Positions 45,716 to 53,937 of a stretch of 64,000 nt of DNA are shown here, piece after piece. The DNA lies in contig CAVSUM010000005.1 of the NCBI GenBank assembly GCA_963731105.1, positions 62,001 to 126,000 of the forward strand, given 5' to 3'. The DNA is from RPQJ01 sp963731105 (lineage in GTDB: Bacteria; Pseudomonadota; Gammaproteobacteria; Steroidobacterales; Steroidobacteraceae). A program made the translations under genes and the position numbers. Under the pieces are notes generated by a model, which was not told the DNA's origin, ran no database searches, and worked only from the letters and a program-made list of their open reading frames with translations. Position 1 is the stretch's first letter; each line of letters begins with the position of its first letter.

Positions 45716-47782
45716 ATGTCATTACGGTCGGCAATCCTGTGCAGCGTGTTCGGGGCAACGGCCGCGGCACAAGCGGCGGTGCTCGAGGAGATCGTCGTGA
45801 CCGCGACGCGCCAGCCGTTGCCCGCGCACGACGTGCCGCTGAGCCTTGGCGTGGTGGGCGACGACGAGCTGCGCCTGCTCGGCTCCACGCACCACGCGGA
45901 AGCGCTGAATCGCCTGCCCGGCGTGATGATCCAGCGCGGCAGCGGGCAGGAAAGCCTCACCGCGATCCGCTCGCCGGTGCTCACCGGCGCGGGCTCCTGC
46001 GGTGCGTTCCTGTTTCTGGAGAACGGCATCCCGATCCGTCCTGTCGGCTTCTGCAACGTCAACGAGCTGCTCGAGGTGAACACCGAGCAGGCAGCGGCCA
46101 TCGAGGTGCTGCGCGGACCAGGCACCGCGCTGTACGGCTCGAGTGCCATGCACGGCGTGGTCAACACGCTGCAACCTGCACCGGAGCAACGGCCGTCGCG
46201 TGCCGTCGCCGTGGATGCGGGCCCGGACGGCTACCAGCCGCGCCAGGCTCGCGACCCGCGCCAGCAGCGCCGAATGGCAATACGGACTCGCGGGCCTCTA
46301 CACGCGCGACGACGGCTGGCGCATCGATTCCGGCTTCGACGAGGCGAAGTTCAGCGGCGTCGCCAGCGGACGCTGGGGCGACACCGCGACCCGGCTCGAC
46401 CTCGCCGCGACCTGGCTCGACCAGGACACCGCCGGCTTCATCACCGGCCAGGGGGCGTACCGCAGCGAGCAGGCGAGCCGCCAGAACGACAACCCGGAAG
46501 CGTATCGCCAGGCGCACGCGGTGCGCCTCACCGGACTGCTGCAACCCGTAACGACGGGCGACGCGCGGCTCGAGCTGCGCCCGTACCTGCGCACGTCGCG
46601 CATGGAGTTCCTGCAGCATTTCCTGCTCGGCAAGCCGCTGGAGGAGAACGGCCAGGAAAGCGCGGGCCTCATGACGTCGCTCACCTGGGACGCCAGTCCC
46701 ACGCGCACCCTCGTCGCCGGTCTCGACGTCGAGGCGGCGGATTCGTTCCTGCGCCAGGACCAGGACGGCCCGACCACCGATGCGCCGCCGGCCGCGATCG
46801 CGATCCGTCCCCCGGGTCTGCACTACGACTACTCGGTGCGGTCGTACGTCGCTGCGCTGTACGCGCACGGCGAGTGGCAACTCGACGATCGCTGGCGGGC
46901 GACCGCCGGCCTGCGCGGCGAGGCGGTGAACTACGATTACGACAACCGCATGCTGGCCGGGAACACCGATCAGGACGGTGTGCCGTGCGGCGCGGCAGGT
47001 TGCCTGTACAGCCGCCCCGCGGACCGCACCGACGCGTTCCTCAACCTGGCCCCGAAGCTCGGACTGTCGTTCGACTGCGCGACGGGATGCTGGCCTACCT
47101 GAATGCGAGCGTCGGCTTCCGCCCCCCGGAGATGACCGAGCTCTATCGCCTGCAGCGCACGCAGCGCGTCGCGGACCTCGATGCCGAACGTCTCGAGGCG
47201 CTCGAGCTCGGGCTGAAGGGAGCGTGGCCATCGTTCGGGTTCGCCATTGCGGCCTTCGACATGCGCAAGAAGAACGTCATCCTGCGCGACAGCAACGGTT
47301 TCAACGTCGACGATGGCCGGACGTCGCACCGCGGTTTCGAGTACGACCTGCGCTGGAGCGTGGTCGACGGGCTCTCACTGGCGCTGGCCGGCACCTACGC
47401 GCTGCACCGCTACGAATTCTCGCAGCGCGTCGAGGGCGGCGAGCAGATCGCCAACGGCAACGACATCGACACCGCACCGCGCCAGGTCGGGCGGGCGGCC
47501 ATCAACTGGCAACCGGCGGCCGACTGGACGCTCGAGAGCGAGTGGCTGGTCGTCGGCGAGTACTGGCTCGACGCGGCCAACGCGCATCGCTACGCGGGTC
47601 ATGGCCTGCTCAACCTGCGCGGCCGCTGGCAGGTGTCGCCGTCCTGGTCCGCGACGCTGCGACTCAACAATGCGCTCGACCGCCGCTACGCCGATCGCGC
47701 CGACTTCGCCTTCGGCACCTACCGCTACTTCCCGGGCCGCGGCCGCGCGCTGTTCGCCGAGATCGCCTGGCAGGTCGACTGA
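45716..47782 (+). CDS. TonB-dependent outer-membrane receptor (two frame breaks)
   Basis: Signal peptide MSLRSAILCSVFGATAAAQA, TonB box EEIVVTATR, then plug domain motifs (LNRLPGVMIQRGSGQESLTA, EVLRGPGTALYGSSAM). The barrel frame changes near 46235 (SSAEWQYGLAGLYTRDDGW lies one frame over) and returns near 47083 (DGMLAYLNASVGFRPPEMTE). It ends as a normal barrel (YFPGRGRALFAEIAWQVD). Corrected length is about 690 residues. A cysteine pair in the plug (GSCGAFLF, GFCNVN) may form a disulfide. The substrate is unknown. It is convergent with, and 5 bases from, the TonB-like gene. Confidence 0.88.
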   Translation: MSLRSAILCSVFGATAAAQAAVLEEIVVTATRQPLPAHDVPLSLGVVGDDELRLLGSTHHAEALNRLPGVMIQRGSGQESLTAIRSPVLTGAGSCGAFLFLENGIPIRPVGFCNVNELLEVNTEQAAAIEVLRGPGTALYGSSAMHGVVNTLQPAPEQRPSRAVAVDAGPDGYQPRQARDPRQQRRMAIRTRGPLHARRRLAHRFRLRRGEVQRRRQRTLGRHRDPARPRRDLARPGHRRLHHRPGGVPQRAGEPPERQPGSVSPGARGAPHRTAATRNDGRRAARAAPVPAHVAHGVPAAFPARQAAGGERPGKRGPHDVAHLGRQSHAHPRRRSRRRGGGFVPAPGPGRPDHRCAAGRDRDPSPGSALRLLGAVVRRCAVRARRVATRRSLAGDRRPARRGGELRLRQPHAGREHRSGRCAVRRGRLPVQPPRGPHRRVPQPGPEARTVVRLRDGMLAYLNASVGFRPPEMTELYRLQRTQRVADLDAERLEALELGLKGAWPSFGFAIAAFDMRKKNVILRDSNGFNVDDGRTSHRGFEYDLRWSVVDGLSLALAGTYALHRYEFSQRVEGGEQIANGNDIDTAPRQVGRAAINWQPAADWTLESEWLVVGEYWLDAANAHRYAGHGLLNLRGRWQVSPSWSATLRLNNALDRRYADRADFAFGTYRYFPGRGRALFAEIAWQVD

Positions 47783-47787
47783 CCGCG

Positions 47788-48720
47788 TCAGGCCGGGAAG
47801 AACTCGATAGGCTTGGTCGTGGTCATCGGCGCCACGTCACGCGCCTCGAAGCGGAACATGCGCACGCGCGCGACGAGCTTGCGTTCGAGCTCGGAATCAC
47901 CGAGATCGCTCGACACGATGCGGCAATCGGTCACCTCGCCCGACGGCGCGATCGTGACCTCGAGCACCACCTTGCCCTGCAGCGTGGGATTGTCGCGCAG
48001 CGCGCGTGCATACAGCGCGTAGATCGCCGACTTGTTGCGGTCGAAGACCAGCTCGACTTCCTCGCGGGTACGCGCGGCCTTGCTGCTCTTGCCCGAACGC
48101 TGCACGTCGCCGGCCGGGGCGGCCGCCACGTTCGAAGCGACCTGTGCCGTGGCGTGCCCGGCGAGCCCGGTCGAGCCGCCGCCAAAGCCGCTGCTGGCGG
48201 CGGTGACCGCGATGCCGCCGCTGCCTTCGCCGGTGCGCCCCGTCAGCAGCGCACGATCGACGCGGGTTCGGTCACCGGCGCCGGCATTGAGCGCCTGCGT
48301 GGGAGCGGCGTCCGCTACCTCACGATCGCGCAACTGGGCGAGCTGGTCGGACAGCGCCAGCAGGCCGCTTGCTGCGGCTTTACGGCGCGGATCCGCTCGT
48401 GGTGGCTCATCTATGACCGGCGCGGCGACCGGACGCTGCCGCGCTACCCGGGGCGTGATCTCGGGCTCGCTGCGCGGCACTTCCACCTTCGGTTCAGGCT
48501 TGGGCGGCGGCTTTGGCCGCTCCAGCAGAAACTCGACGACCCGCTCGGGCACGGCCGGCGGCACGACCCGGGCCTGCTCGCGCTCGGGCAGCAGCGGGAT
48601 CACGACTCCCAGGCCGATGAAGATGCCGAGCGCGGCACCCAGCACGCGACGCACCCGACGCTCGTCCTCGGGCGACGGCGTCCAGGGCAGGTCGTAGATC
48701 CGGTAAGCGGTGGCGGTCAT
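47788..48720 (-). CDS. AgmX/TonB-like energy transducer
   Basis: This 310-residue protein has one transmembrane helix (about 27-45), a long proline/charged periplasmic linker (PKPPPKPEPKVEVP) and a Gly/Ala-rich middle. The C-terminal domain is of the AgmX/PglI type: VELVFDRNKSAIYALYARAL, LQGKVVLEVTIAPSGEVTDC, then ELERKLVARVRMFRFEA and PIEFFPA. Such proteins replace TonB in Glt-like machines, carrying force from ExbB/ExbD across the periplasm. It is the last gene of the riboswitch-controlled operon. The single cysteine of the domain is retained (TDCRIV). Confidence 0.88.
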   Translation of the reverse strand: MTATAYRIYDLPWTPSPEDERRVRRVLGAALGIFIGLGVVIPLLPEREQARVVPPAVPERVVEFLLERPKPPPKPEPKVEVPRSEPEITPRVARQRPVAAPVIDEPPRADPRRKAAASGLLALSDQLAQLRDREVADAAPTQALNAGAGDRTRVDRALLTGRTGEGSGGIAVTAASSGFGGGSTGLAGHATAQVASNVAAAPAGDVQRSGKSSKAARTREEVELVFDRNKSAIYALYARALRDNPTLQGKVVLEVTIAPSGEVTDCRIVSSDLGDSELERKLVARVRMFRFEARDVAPMTTTKPIEFFPA

Positions 48721-48730
48721 GGGACTGGCC

Positions 48731-49237
48731 TCACGCGCCGGCCCGCGCGAGCAACGCCTGCTCGCGCTCGACCACGGCGAGCGACACCTTGGAGTAGTTC
48801 GCAGCTGCGCAGCTCGCCACGATCTTGCGCAGCACCGCGTAGGGCAGCGACTTCTCGGCCATCACGGTCACTTCGCGCGGTTCGGCCGTGCCGGCGAGCA
48901 GTGGCGCCGCCTGCCGGTCGAGCGCCGCGCGCAGCGACTCGACCACCGCCGCATCGGAACGCCCGACCTCGGCGAGTGCAGCCACGGCCTCCCCGTTCAC
49001 GTACAGCGTGTCGCGCGTCACGGTCACCACGGTCGCGGGCCGCGGCTTCTGCTCGGACACAGACTGCGGGATCGCGATGTTGCGCGCGTTGGAGAGTATC
49101 TCCGTGTCCGCGGAGTGCACCAGCAGGTACACGACCAGGATCATCAGCATGTCGATCATCGGCACCAGCGTCAGCGGGCCGTGCCCGCCGCCCGTCCTGC
49201 CGTGGCGCGCATGGCGCTCCCGTCCCGTGCGGATCAT
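48731..49237 (-). CDS. ExbD/TolR family biopolymer transport protein (copy 1)
   Basis: This 168-residue protein has one helix (about 22-42) preceded by basic residues and the motif LTLVPMIDMLMILVVYLL. The Asp of MIDM is the conserved proton-carrying residue. A periplasmic domain follows. The ATG overlaps the stop of exbD copy 2. Two different ExbDs next to one ExbB are typical of Agl/Glt motors. Confidence 0.9.
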   Translation of the reverse strand: MIRTGRERHARHGRTGGGHGPLTLVPMIDMLMILVVYLLVHSADTEILSNARNIAIPQSVSEQKPRPATVVTVTRDTLYVNGEAVAALAEVGRSDAAVVESLRAALDRQAAPLLAGTAEPREVTVMAEKSLPYAVLRKIVASCAAANYSKVSLAVVEREQALLARAGA

Positions 49238-49743
49238 GTCGGCGCGTCTCCCAGCGCAATCTGCGGGAACAGCTCACGGCGCATTACGCGGCTGCCGTCG
49301 TTGCTCTGCCTCACCCGTACCGCGTCCATGACCTGCACGATCGTGTCGTAGTCCACGTCCTCGGCCACCAGCAACGTCGCGCTGGTCTTGTCGGGGAAGC
49401 GGTCCTTGATGCCCGCGAGGAAGGCCGAGAGCCGTACCACGTCCTGTCCCGCGGCGGTCACGGGCACGGTCTCGAGCACGCCCTGGTTGCGGTCCGCGAC
49501 CTCGAGCCCGGTGCGGCGCACGATGACCTCGAGTTCGAGCGTTGGCGCCTGCAATGCAGCCTGCGCCCCCGGACCGGGCAGGTGCACCTCCAGGATGCTC
49601 GTCCTCGAGAACACGGCCGTGAAGATCAGGAAGAACGCCAGGATCACCATCACGTCCAGCATCGGCACGATGTTCAGGTCGTTGCGGCCGCGGTAGCGCG
49701 CGTGGTTGCGCAGCTGGCGGCGAGCGAGCTTCGAGCGTCTCAT
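49234..49743 (-). CDS. ExbD/TolR family biopolymer transport protein (copy 2)
   Basis: This 169-residue protein starts MRRSKLARRQLRNHARYRGR and continues to DLNIVPMLDVMVILAFFLIF, with the proton-relay Asp in MLDV. Its periplasmic part differs clearly from copy 1, so the pair is probably not a recent duplication. ATGA overlaps occur at both ends. Confidence 0.9.
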   Translation of the reverse strand: MRRSKLARRQLRNHARYRGRNDLNIVPMLDVMVILAFFLIFTAVFSRTSILEVHLPGPGAQAALQAPTLELEVIVRRTGLEVADRNQGVLETVPVTAAGQDVVRLSAFLAGIKDRFPDKTSATLLVAEDVDYDTIVQVMDAVRVRQSNDGSRVMRRELFPQIALGDAPT

Positions 49744-50447
49744 GCGCGGGCGGCCCCCAGGGCCCGCTCGGCCGCGCGGGCGGACAATGCCGCGCTCGCG
49801 GGCTCCGCCACCTGCTCGCGGCGCTCGGAGACGCTGTTGAGGAACTTGATCGATGCCACCTCGAGACTGTCGACGAGTTCCGTGGTCTTGGTCTCGAGGT
49901 ACATGTGGCACAGCAGCAGCGTGATTGCGAGCCCGAGGCCGAGCGCCGTGTTGTTCATGGCCACCGAGATGCTCGCCGAGAGCATCGCGGCCTTCTCGGC
50001 CGGATTGACCGACGCCACGGCCGCGAAGGCGTTGATCAGGCCGATCACCGTGCCGAGCAGGCCCATCAGCATGCCGATGTTCGCGAGCGTGGCGAGGTAA
50101 TGCGTGCGCTTCTCGAGGTGCGGTATCACCTCGATCAGGCTTTCCTCCATCGCCTTCTCGATGTCGTCCCGGCGCCGGGCCGTGGCGATGCGCGACATGC
50201 CGTAGCGCATGATCGTCGACAGCGCCGAGTCGGTCCGCTCCGCGATCTCCATGGCCTTGCGGAAATTGCCGGCCTTGATGTGCGGGGCGAGTTCGGCCCA
50301 CAGCCTGCGGTTGCCCCGCGCGACGCGATGCAGGTAGATGAAGCGCTCGACGGCGAAGCCGAGGCCCACCGCGAATACGGCGGCAATCGGGTAGAGGAAC
50401 ACTCCACCCTGCTTGAAGAAGTTCACGATCAGGTCGATGGCGTTCAT
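49740..50447 (-). CDS. MotA/TolQ/ExbB proton channel family protein
   Basis: This 235-residue inner-membrane protein has three helices: one near residues 14-32 (GGVFLYPIAAVFAVGLGFAV) and two after the cytoplasmic loop (LATIANIGMLMGLLGTVIGL-like and MNNTALGLGLAITLLLCHMY). With ExbD it forms the proton-driven stator that powers the AgmX/TonB-like protein. The start overlaps the upstream gene as ATGA. Confidence 0.92.
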   Translation of the reverse strand: MNAIDLIVNFFKQGGVFLYPIAAVFAVGLGFAVERFIYLHRVARGNRRLWAELAPHIKAGNFRKAMEIAERTDSALSTIMRYGMSRIATARRRDDIEKAMEESLIEVIPHLEKRTHYLATLANIGMLMGLLGTVIGLINAFAAVASVNPAEKAAMLSASISVAMNNTALGLGLAITLLLCHMYLETKTTELVDSLEVASIKFLNSVSERREQVAEPASAALSARAAERALGAARA

Positions 50448-50788
50448 GGTTGCTGGGCTCCGGGGGACGAACGGTTTGGACCCGGCGATTCCAGGTCGTT
50501 GAAATAGGTGACCTCGCGCCGGAATTCGTCACGATCCAGCGGCGACAGCACTTCCTCGATCAGGCTGCCCATGGGCCGGTCCGGCCCGGCCGGCGGCTCG
50601 GCGGCCTTCCAGGGCACGATGCTCATCACCTTGGGCAGTTCGCGGTTGCCAGTGATGGCGCTGGCATCGAGTTGCAGCCGGTCCACCGCACGCTCCGTCG
50701 CCTTGGGCGCGGGCGGCGCATCTGTGGCATACGCGACCGGGCCGGCAGCGACGGCGACGAGCAACGCCAGCAGGGTGCGGCACATCAT
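50444..50788 (-). CDS. Small exported protein of the TPR-ExbBD operon
   Basis: This 114-residue protein has a signal peptide (MMCRTLLALLVAVAAGPVAY) and a mature part with SAITGNRELPKVMSIVPWKA and EEVLSPLDRDEFRREVTYF. I recognise no named domain. Its place between the TPR protein and ExbB, with ATGA overlaps on both sides, argues that it is a periplasmic part of the same complex. Confidence 0.8.
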   Translation of the reverse strand: MMCRTLLALLVAVAAGPVAYATDAPPAPKATERAVDRLQLDASAITGNRELPKVMSIVPWKAAEPPAGPDRPMGSLIEEVLSPLDRDEFRREVTYFNDLESPGPNRSSPGAQQP

Positions 50789-53700
50789 GGCTGGACCTCC
50801 GCCGTGCGTCGCACCAGCCCGAGGCGTGTGCGCAGTTCCGCGAGCCAGGCAGCGACCCGCTGGTCGGACTCGCCAGTGAGCGCCTGGTAGCGCTCGAAGT
50901 GCGGGAGGGCGGCCTCGGGGTCGTCGAGGTAGAGATCGAACAGGATGGCGAGGTTGCACTCGGCATCCGCCAGGGCGGGGTCCGCGGCGATCGCCTGTTC
51001 GTAGGCCGCGCGGGCATCGGCGAATCGGCCTGCCTGTCGATAGGCGATCCCGAGCCGGTTGAAGTGGCCGGCGCCGGGCGGGTCGGCCACGGGACCGGAC
51101 TCCAATGCCCCGAGGTCGAGCGCAGCCGACTCGACGCCCGCGTCCCGCTCCACGCGCGCGTAGCGGCCGGGCTTGAGTACGGCCAGCGCCGCATAGCTCT
51201 TGCGGACCCATTCGTCGTACGACCCCTCCGCGGCACGGCGCGTGTTGCGCTCGTGGATCGCGATCGCCTTCTCCTCGAACGGAAAGGCCTGCTCCTCGAG
51301 CAGCAGGTCGTACTGCTCGAGTTCCTCGGTGCTCAGGTTGTGCGGCCGTTCCGAATCGAGCAGCGCACGGCCGAAGTCGCGGTATAGATCCGCCATCGCG
51401 AAGTCGGCGGCCGTCGCCACGGGTGCCACCAGGTAGTCAGCAGCCCGGGTATAGGCGGCGAGCGCGGCCTCCAGCGCCTGCTTGCGTACGAGCAGCGACC
51501 GATCGAGGGGCACCACGAGACGCGCCGCGCGGGCGGTCGCATCCAGCGGACGTGCCAGTTCGAGCGCCGCCTGTGCGGCGAGCAGGCGGCTACGGTCCGT
51601 GCGCAGCGCGCCTGCGCCGGCATCGGCCTTGATCAGCTCACCGAGCCAGCGCTCGCGGTCACCTGCGTCGCCGGCGGCAGCCGCAAGATTGGCGAGTTCC
51701 TGACGCGCCTCGATCGCAGGCGCCAGCGGCGCCGGGAACTCGCCGACGTAGTCGGCGTACGCGCGGCGCGCCGCCGCGATGTCGCCCGAGGTCGCATACA
51801 GTTCGGCTGCCTGCCAGCGCGCCGCGCGGCGCACGTCCTCCGACTCGCCGGCGTTCGCGGCAATGCGCTCGAACTCCGCGGCCGCCTCCAGCGGGCGACC
51901 ACCTTCGAGGTACGCGACCCCGAGCTTGCGCGTCGCCTCCGGCTGCAGCGCGTGGCCGGGATGATCGCGCCTGAAACGCTCGAGCACCGCGGCCGCGTCC
52001 GCCCAGGCGCTCGACGCGATCAGCAGCGTGGCCGCGTCGAACTCGGCAGCCGCCCTCGTCGGCGAGGCGGGCGCGACGGTTGCCACGCGCAGGTACTCAC
52101 CGACCGCGCCCTGCAGGTCGCCGGCGGCTTGCCTCGCCTCCGCCTGCCGGTACACGGAAGCGGCAAGCCGCTCGGTTGCCTCGGCGCGCAGCGGGTCCGC
52201 GACGGGCAACCGCCGTGCCAGTTCCGCGTAGGCTTGCTCCGCGTCCGCGTAGCGTCCCGCGTCGAAGTAAGTGTGCGCGAGCACCGTCCACGCGACGAGC
52301 TGCTGGCCGGCGCCGGCCGGCGGCTGCAGTGACAGCACGCGCTGCGCGACTGCCGTGGCGCGATCGCGGTCGTTCGCATCGAACAGCGCCTTGCACGTGC
52401 GCGTCAGCACGGCGGGTGTCTCGGCATGCCCGGGGAACGCGTCGGCAAAGCGCAGCGACGACTCGATGGCGCGCCCCGCCAGTTCGGCGCGCTCCGACGG
52501 CGGCACCCGGGACTCCGCCTCGGCGTAGGCAACGAGCGCCGCGTACCCTGCGCGCCCGGCCTCGGGGTTCGCGGCGTAGCCGTAGGCTGCATGCTCGTAT
52601 TCGGCTGCGGCCTCTTCGAAAAGACCTCGCTCGAACAGCAGGTCAGCGAGCAACAGGCGCGTGCCGGGAGCCTGCGGCGTCTGATCGAAGCCGGCGAGGT
52701 AGGCACGATACCAGCGCACCGCGGCGTCGCGGTCGGCATCGGTGCCGCCCTTCTGCGCCAGCGCGTGATGATGCTGTGCGAGATCGAGCAGGCCGGCCTG
52801 CACGGCCGCGCCGACAGCCGGGTCGATTGCAGTGCCCTGCGCCGCCCAGTAAGCGCTGCCCGGGCCGTATTCGGTGACCAGTTGCTGCTTGCCGTCGAGC
52901 ACCAGCGACGCGAAACCTCCCTTGGCATAGGCAGCGGTGGCACGCACCAGCAGCAGCGGGGCCTGCGGATCCATCGGCCGGCGCTTCGCAAAGCCCCGGT
53001 AGGCCTCGGCGGCGTCCTGGAATCGTTCCTTCTCGACGTACAGGTCGCCGAGCGCCGCATACAGACGCGATTCGTAGGCCGCCGGTCCATGGCGCCCGAG
53101 CGCCTGCTGCAGCGTCCCGGGACCCTCCGCCGCGGCAAACGTGATCGCGAGCGCCCTGAGGGCGTCGTCCGCGAGCTCCTGCTCCGCGCGCGAGAGTTCG
53201 GCGGCCGGCCGCAGCTGCCCCTGATCCACGAGCAGCGTGTCGAGCAGCAACAGGAATGCGGCGCTGCTCCCCTCGTCCTGCCCCTGCTTGAACCGTGACC
53301 AGGCGAGCTTGTACTGGGCCTGCTGCCGGAACTGCGAGCTCGATTCCCCTGCTAGCACCGCCGCGTACGCCCGCTCGGCATCGGCATAGTGCTGTGCGCT
53401 GAAGAACGCTTCGCCGCGCCGAAACTCGGCCTCGGCGTAGTACCCGCTGTGCGGATACTGCGCGACCAGTCGGTCGAGTGCCTTGAGCGCGCCGGCCGCG
53501 TCGCCGGTGTGCTCGAGGGCGCGGGCCAGCTGGTAGAGCACGGCGTCCGCCGCCGCGTGGTCCGGCTGCTCCCGGAGCAGCTGGCGGTACGCGGCCACCG
53601 CCTGTTCCGCGGTGGCCTGCGCGGCAGCGCTGTCCGCACCGTCGCGCGCCACGAGCGCTTCGGCTTCGCGGAGCCGCAGGTCCCCCAGGCGGCGCAGCGC

Positions 53701-53937
53701 CTGTGCGCGCAGCCCCGCATCGGCACCGTCGATGCCGAGGAAGTCCTCGTAGCCGCGTGCCGCTTGCGCGGCGTCGGCGGTAACGGCCTCGCCCGCTTGC
53801 ACCGGCGCGCTGCGCCGGGCCAGGTCGGCGAGTGTCGCCGGCGGCCGGGATTTGCGCGCCGCGTCCGCCACAGGGGCCGACAGGGCGACGGCCGCAGCCA
53901 TGCCCGCCACCACCACGGACCTGGATCGCCGCCTCAC
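50785..53937 (-). CDS. Large exported TPR-repeat protein
   Basis: This 1050-residue protein has a signal peptide (MRRRSRSVVVAGMAAAVALS, cleaved near VADA) and essentially continuous tetratricopeptide repeats, e.g. VLYQLARALEHTGDAAGALK and RLGIAYRQAGRFADARAAYE. It has no catalytic motif. In Glt-type systems, TPR proteins bridge the motor and outer membrane; the same structural role is inferred here. ATGA overlaps link it to both neighbours. Confidence 0.88.
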   Translation of the reverse strand: MRRRSRSVVVAGMAAAVALSAPVADAARKSRPPATLADLARRSAPVQAGEAVTADAAQAARGYEDFLGIDGADAGLRAQALRRLGDLRLREAEALVARDGADSAAAQATAEQAVAAYRQLLREQPDHAAADAVLYQLARALEHTGDAAGALKALDRLVAQYPHSGYYAEAEFRRGEAFFSAQHYADAERAYAAVLAGESSSQFRQQAQYKLAWSRFKQGQDEGSSAAFLLLLDTLLVDQGQLRPAAELSRAEQELADDALRALAITFAAAEGPGTLQQALGRHGPAAYESRLYAALGDLYVEKERFQDAAEAYRGFAKRRPMDPQAPLLLVRATAAYAKGGFASLVLDGKQQLVTEYGPGSAYWAAQGTAIDPAVGAAVQAGLLDLAQHHHALAQKGGTDADRDAAVRWYRAYLAGFDQTPQAPGTRLLLADLLFERGLFEEAAAEYEHAAYGYAANPEAGRAGYAALVAYAEAESRVPPSERAELAGRAIESSLRFADAFPGHAETPAVLTRTCKALFDANDRDRATAVAQRVLSLQPPAGAGQQLVAWTVLAHTYFDAGRYADAEQAYAELARRLPVADPLRAEATERLAASVYRQAEARQAAGDLQGAVGEYLRVATVAPASPTRAAAEFDAATLLIASSAWADAAAVLERFRRDHPGHALQPEATRKLGVAYLEGGRPLEAAAEFERIAANAGESEDVRRAARWQAAELYATSGDIAAARRAYADYVGEFPAPLAPAIEARQELANLAAAAGDAGDRERWLGELIKADAGAGALRTDRSRLLAAQAALELARPLDATARAARLVVPLDRSLLVRKQALEAALAAYTRAADYLVAPVATAADFAMADLYRDFGRALLDSERPHNLSTEELEQYDLLLEEQAFPFEEKAIAIHERNTRRAAEGSYDEWVRKSYAALAVLKPGRYARVERDAGVESAALDLGALESGPVADPPGAGHFNRLGIAYRQAGRFADARAAYEQAIAADPALADAECNLAILFDLYLDDPEAALPHFERYQALTGESDQRVAAWLAELRTRLGLVRRTAEVQP

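Noticed and set aside
48731..49743. Recent tandem duplication of exbD
   Set aside because: Apart from the helix and its aspartate the two proteins differ throughout, so they look like two anciently distinct subunits.
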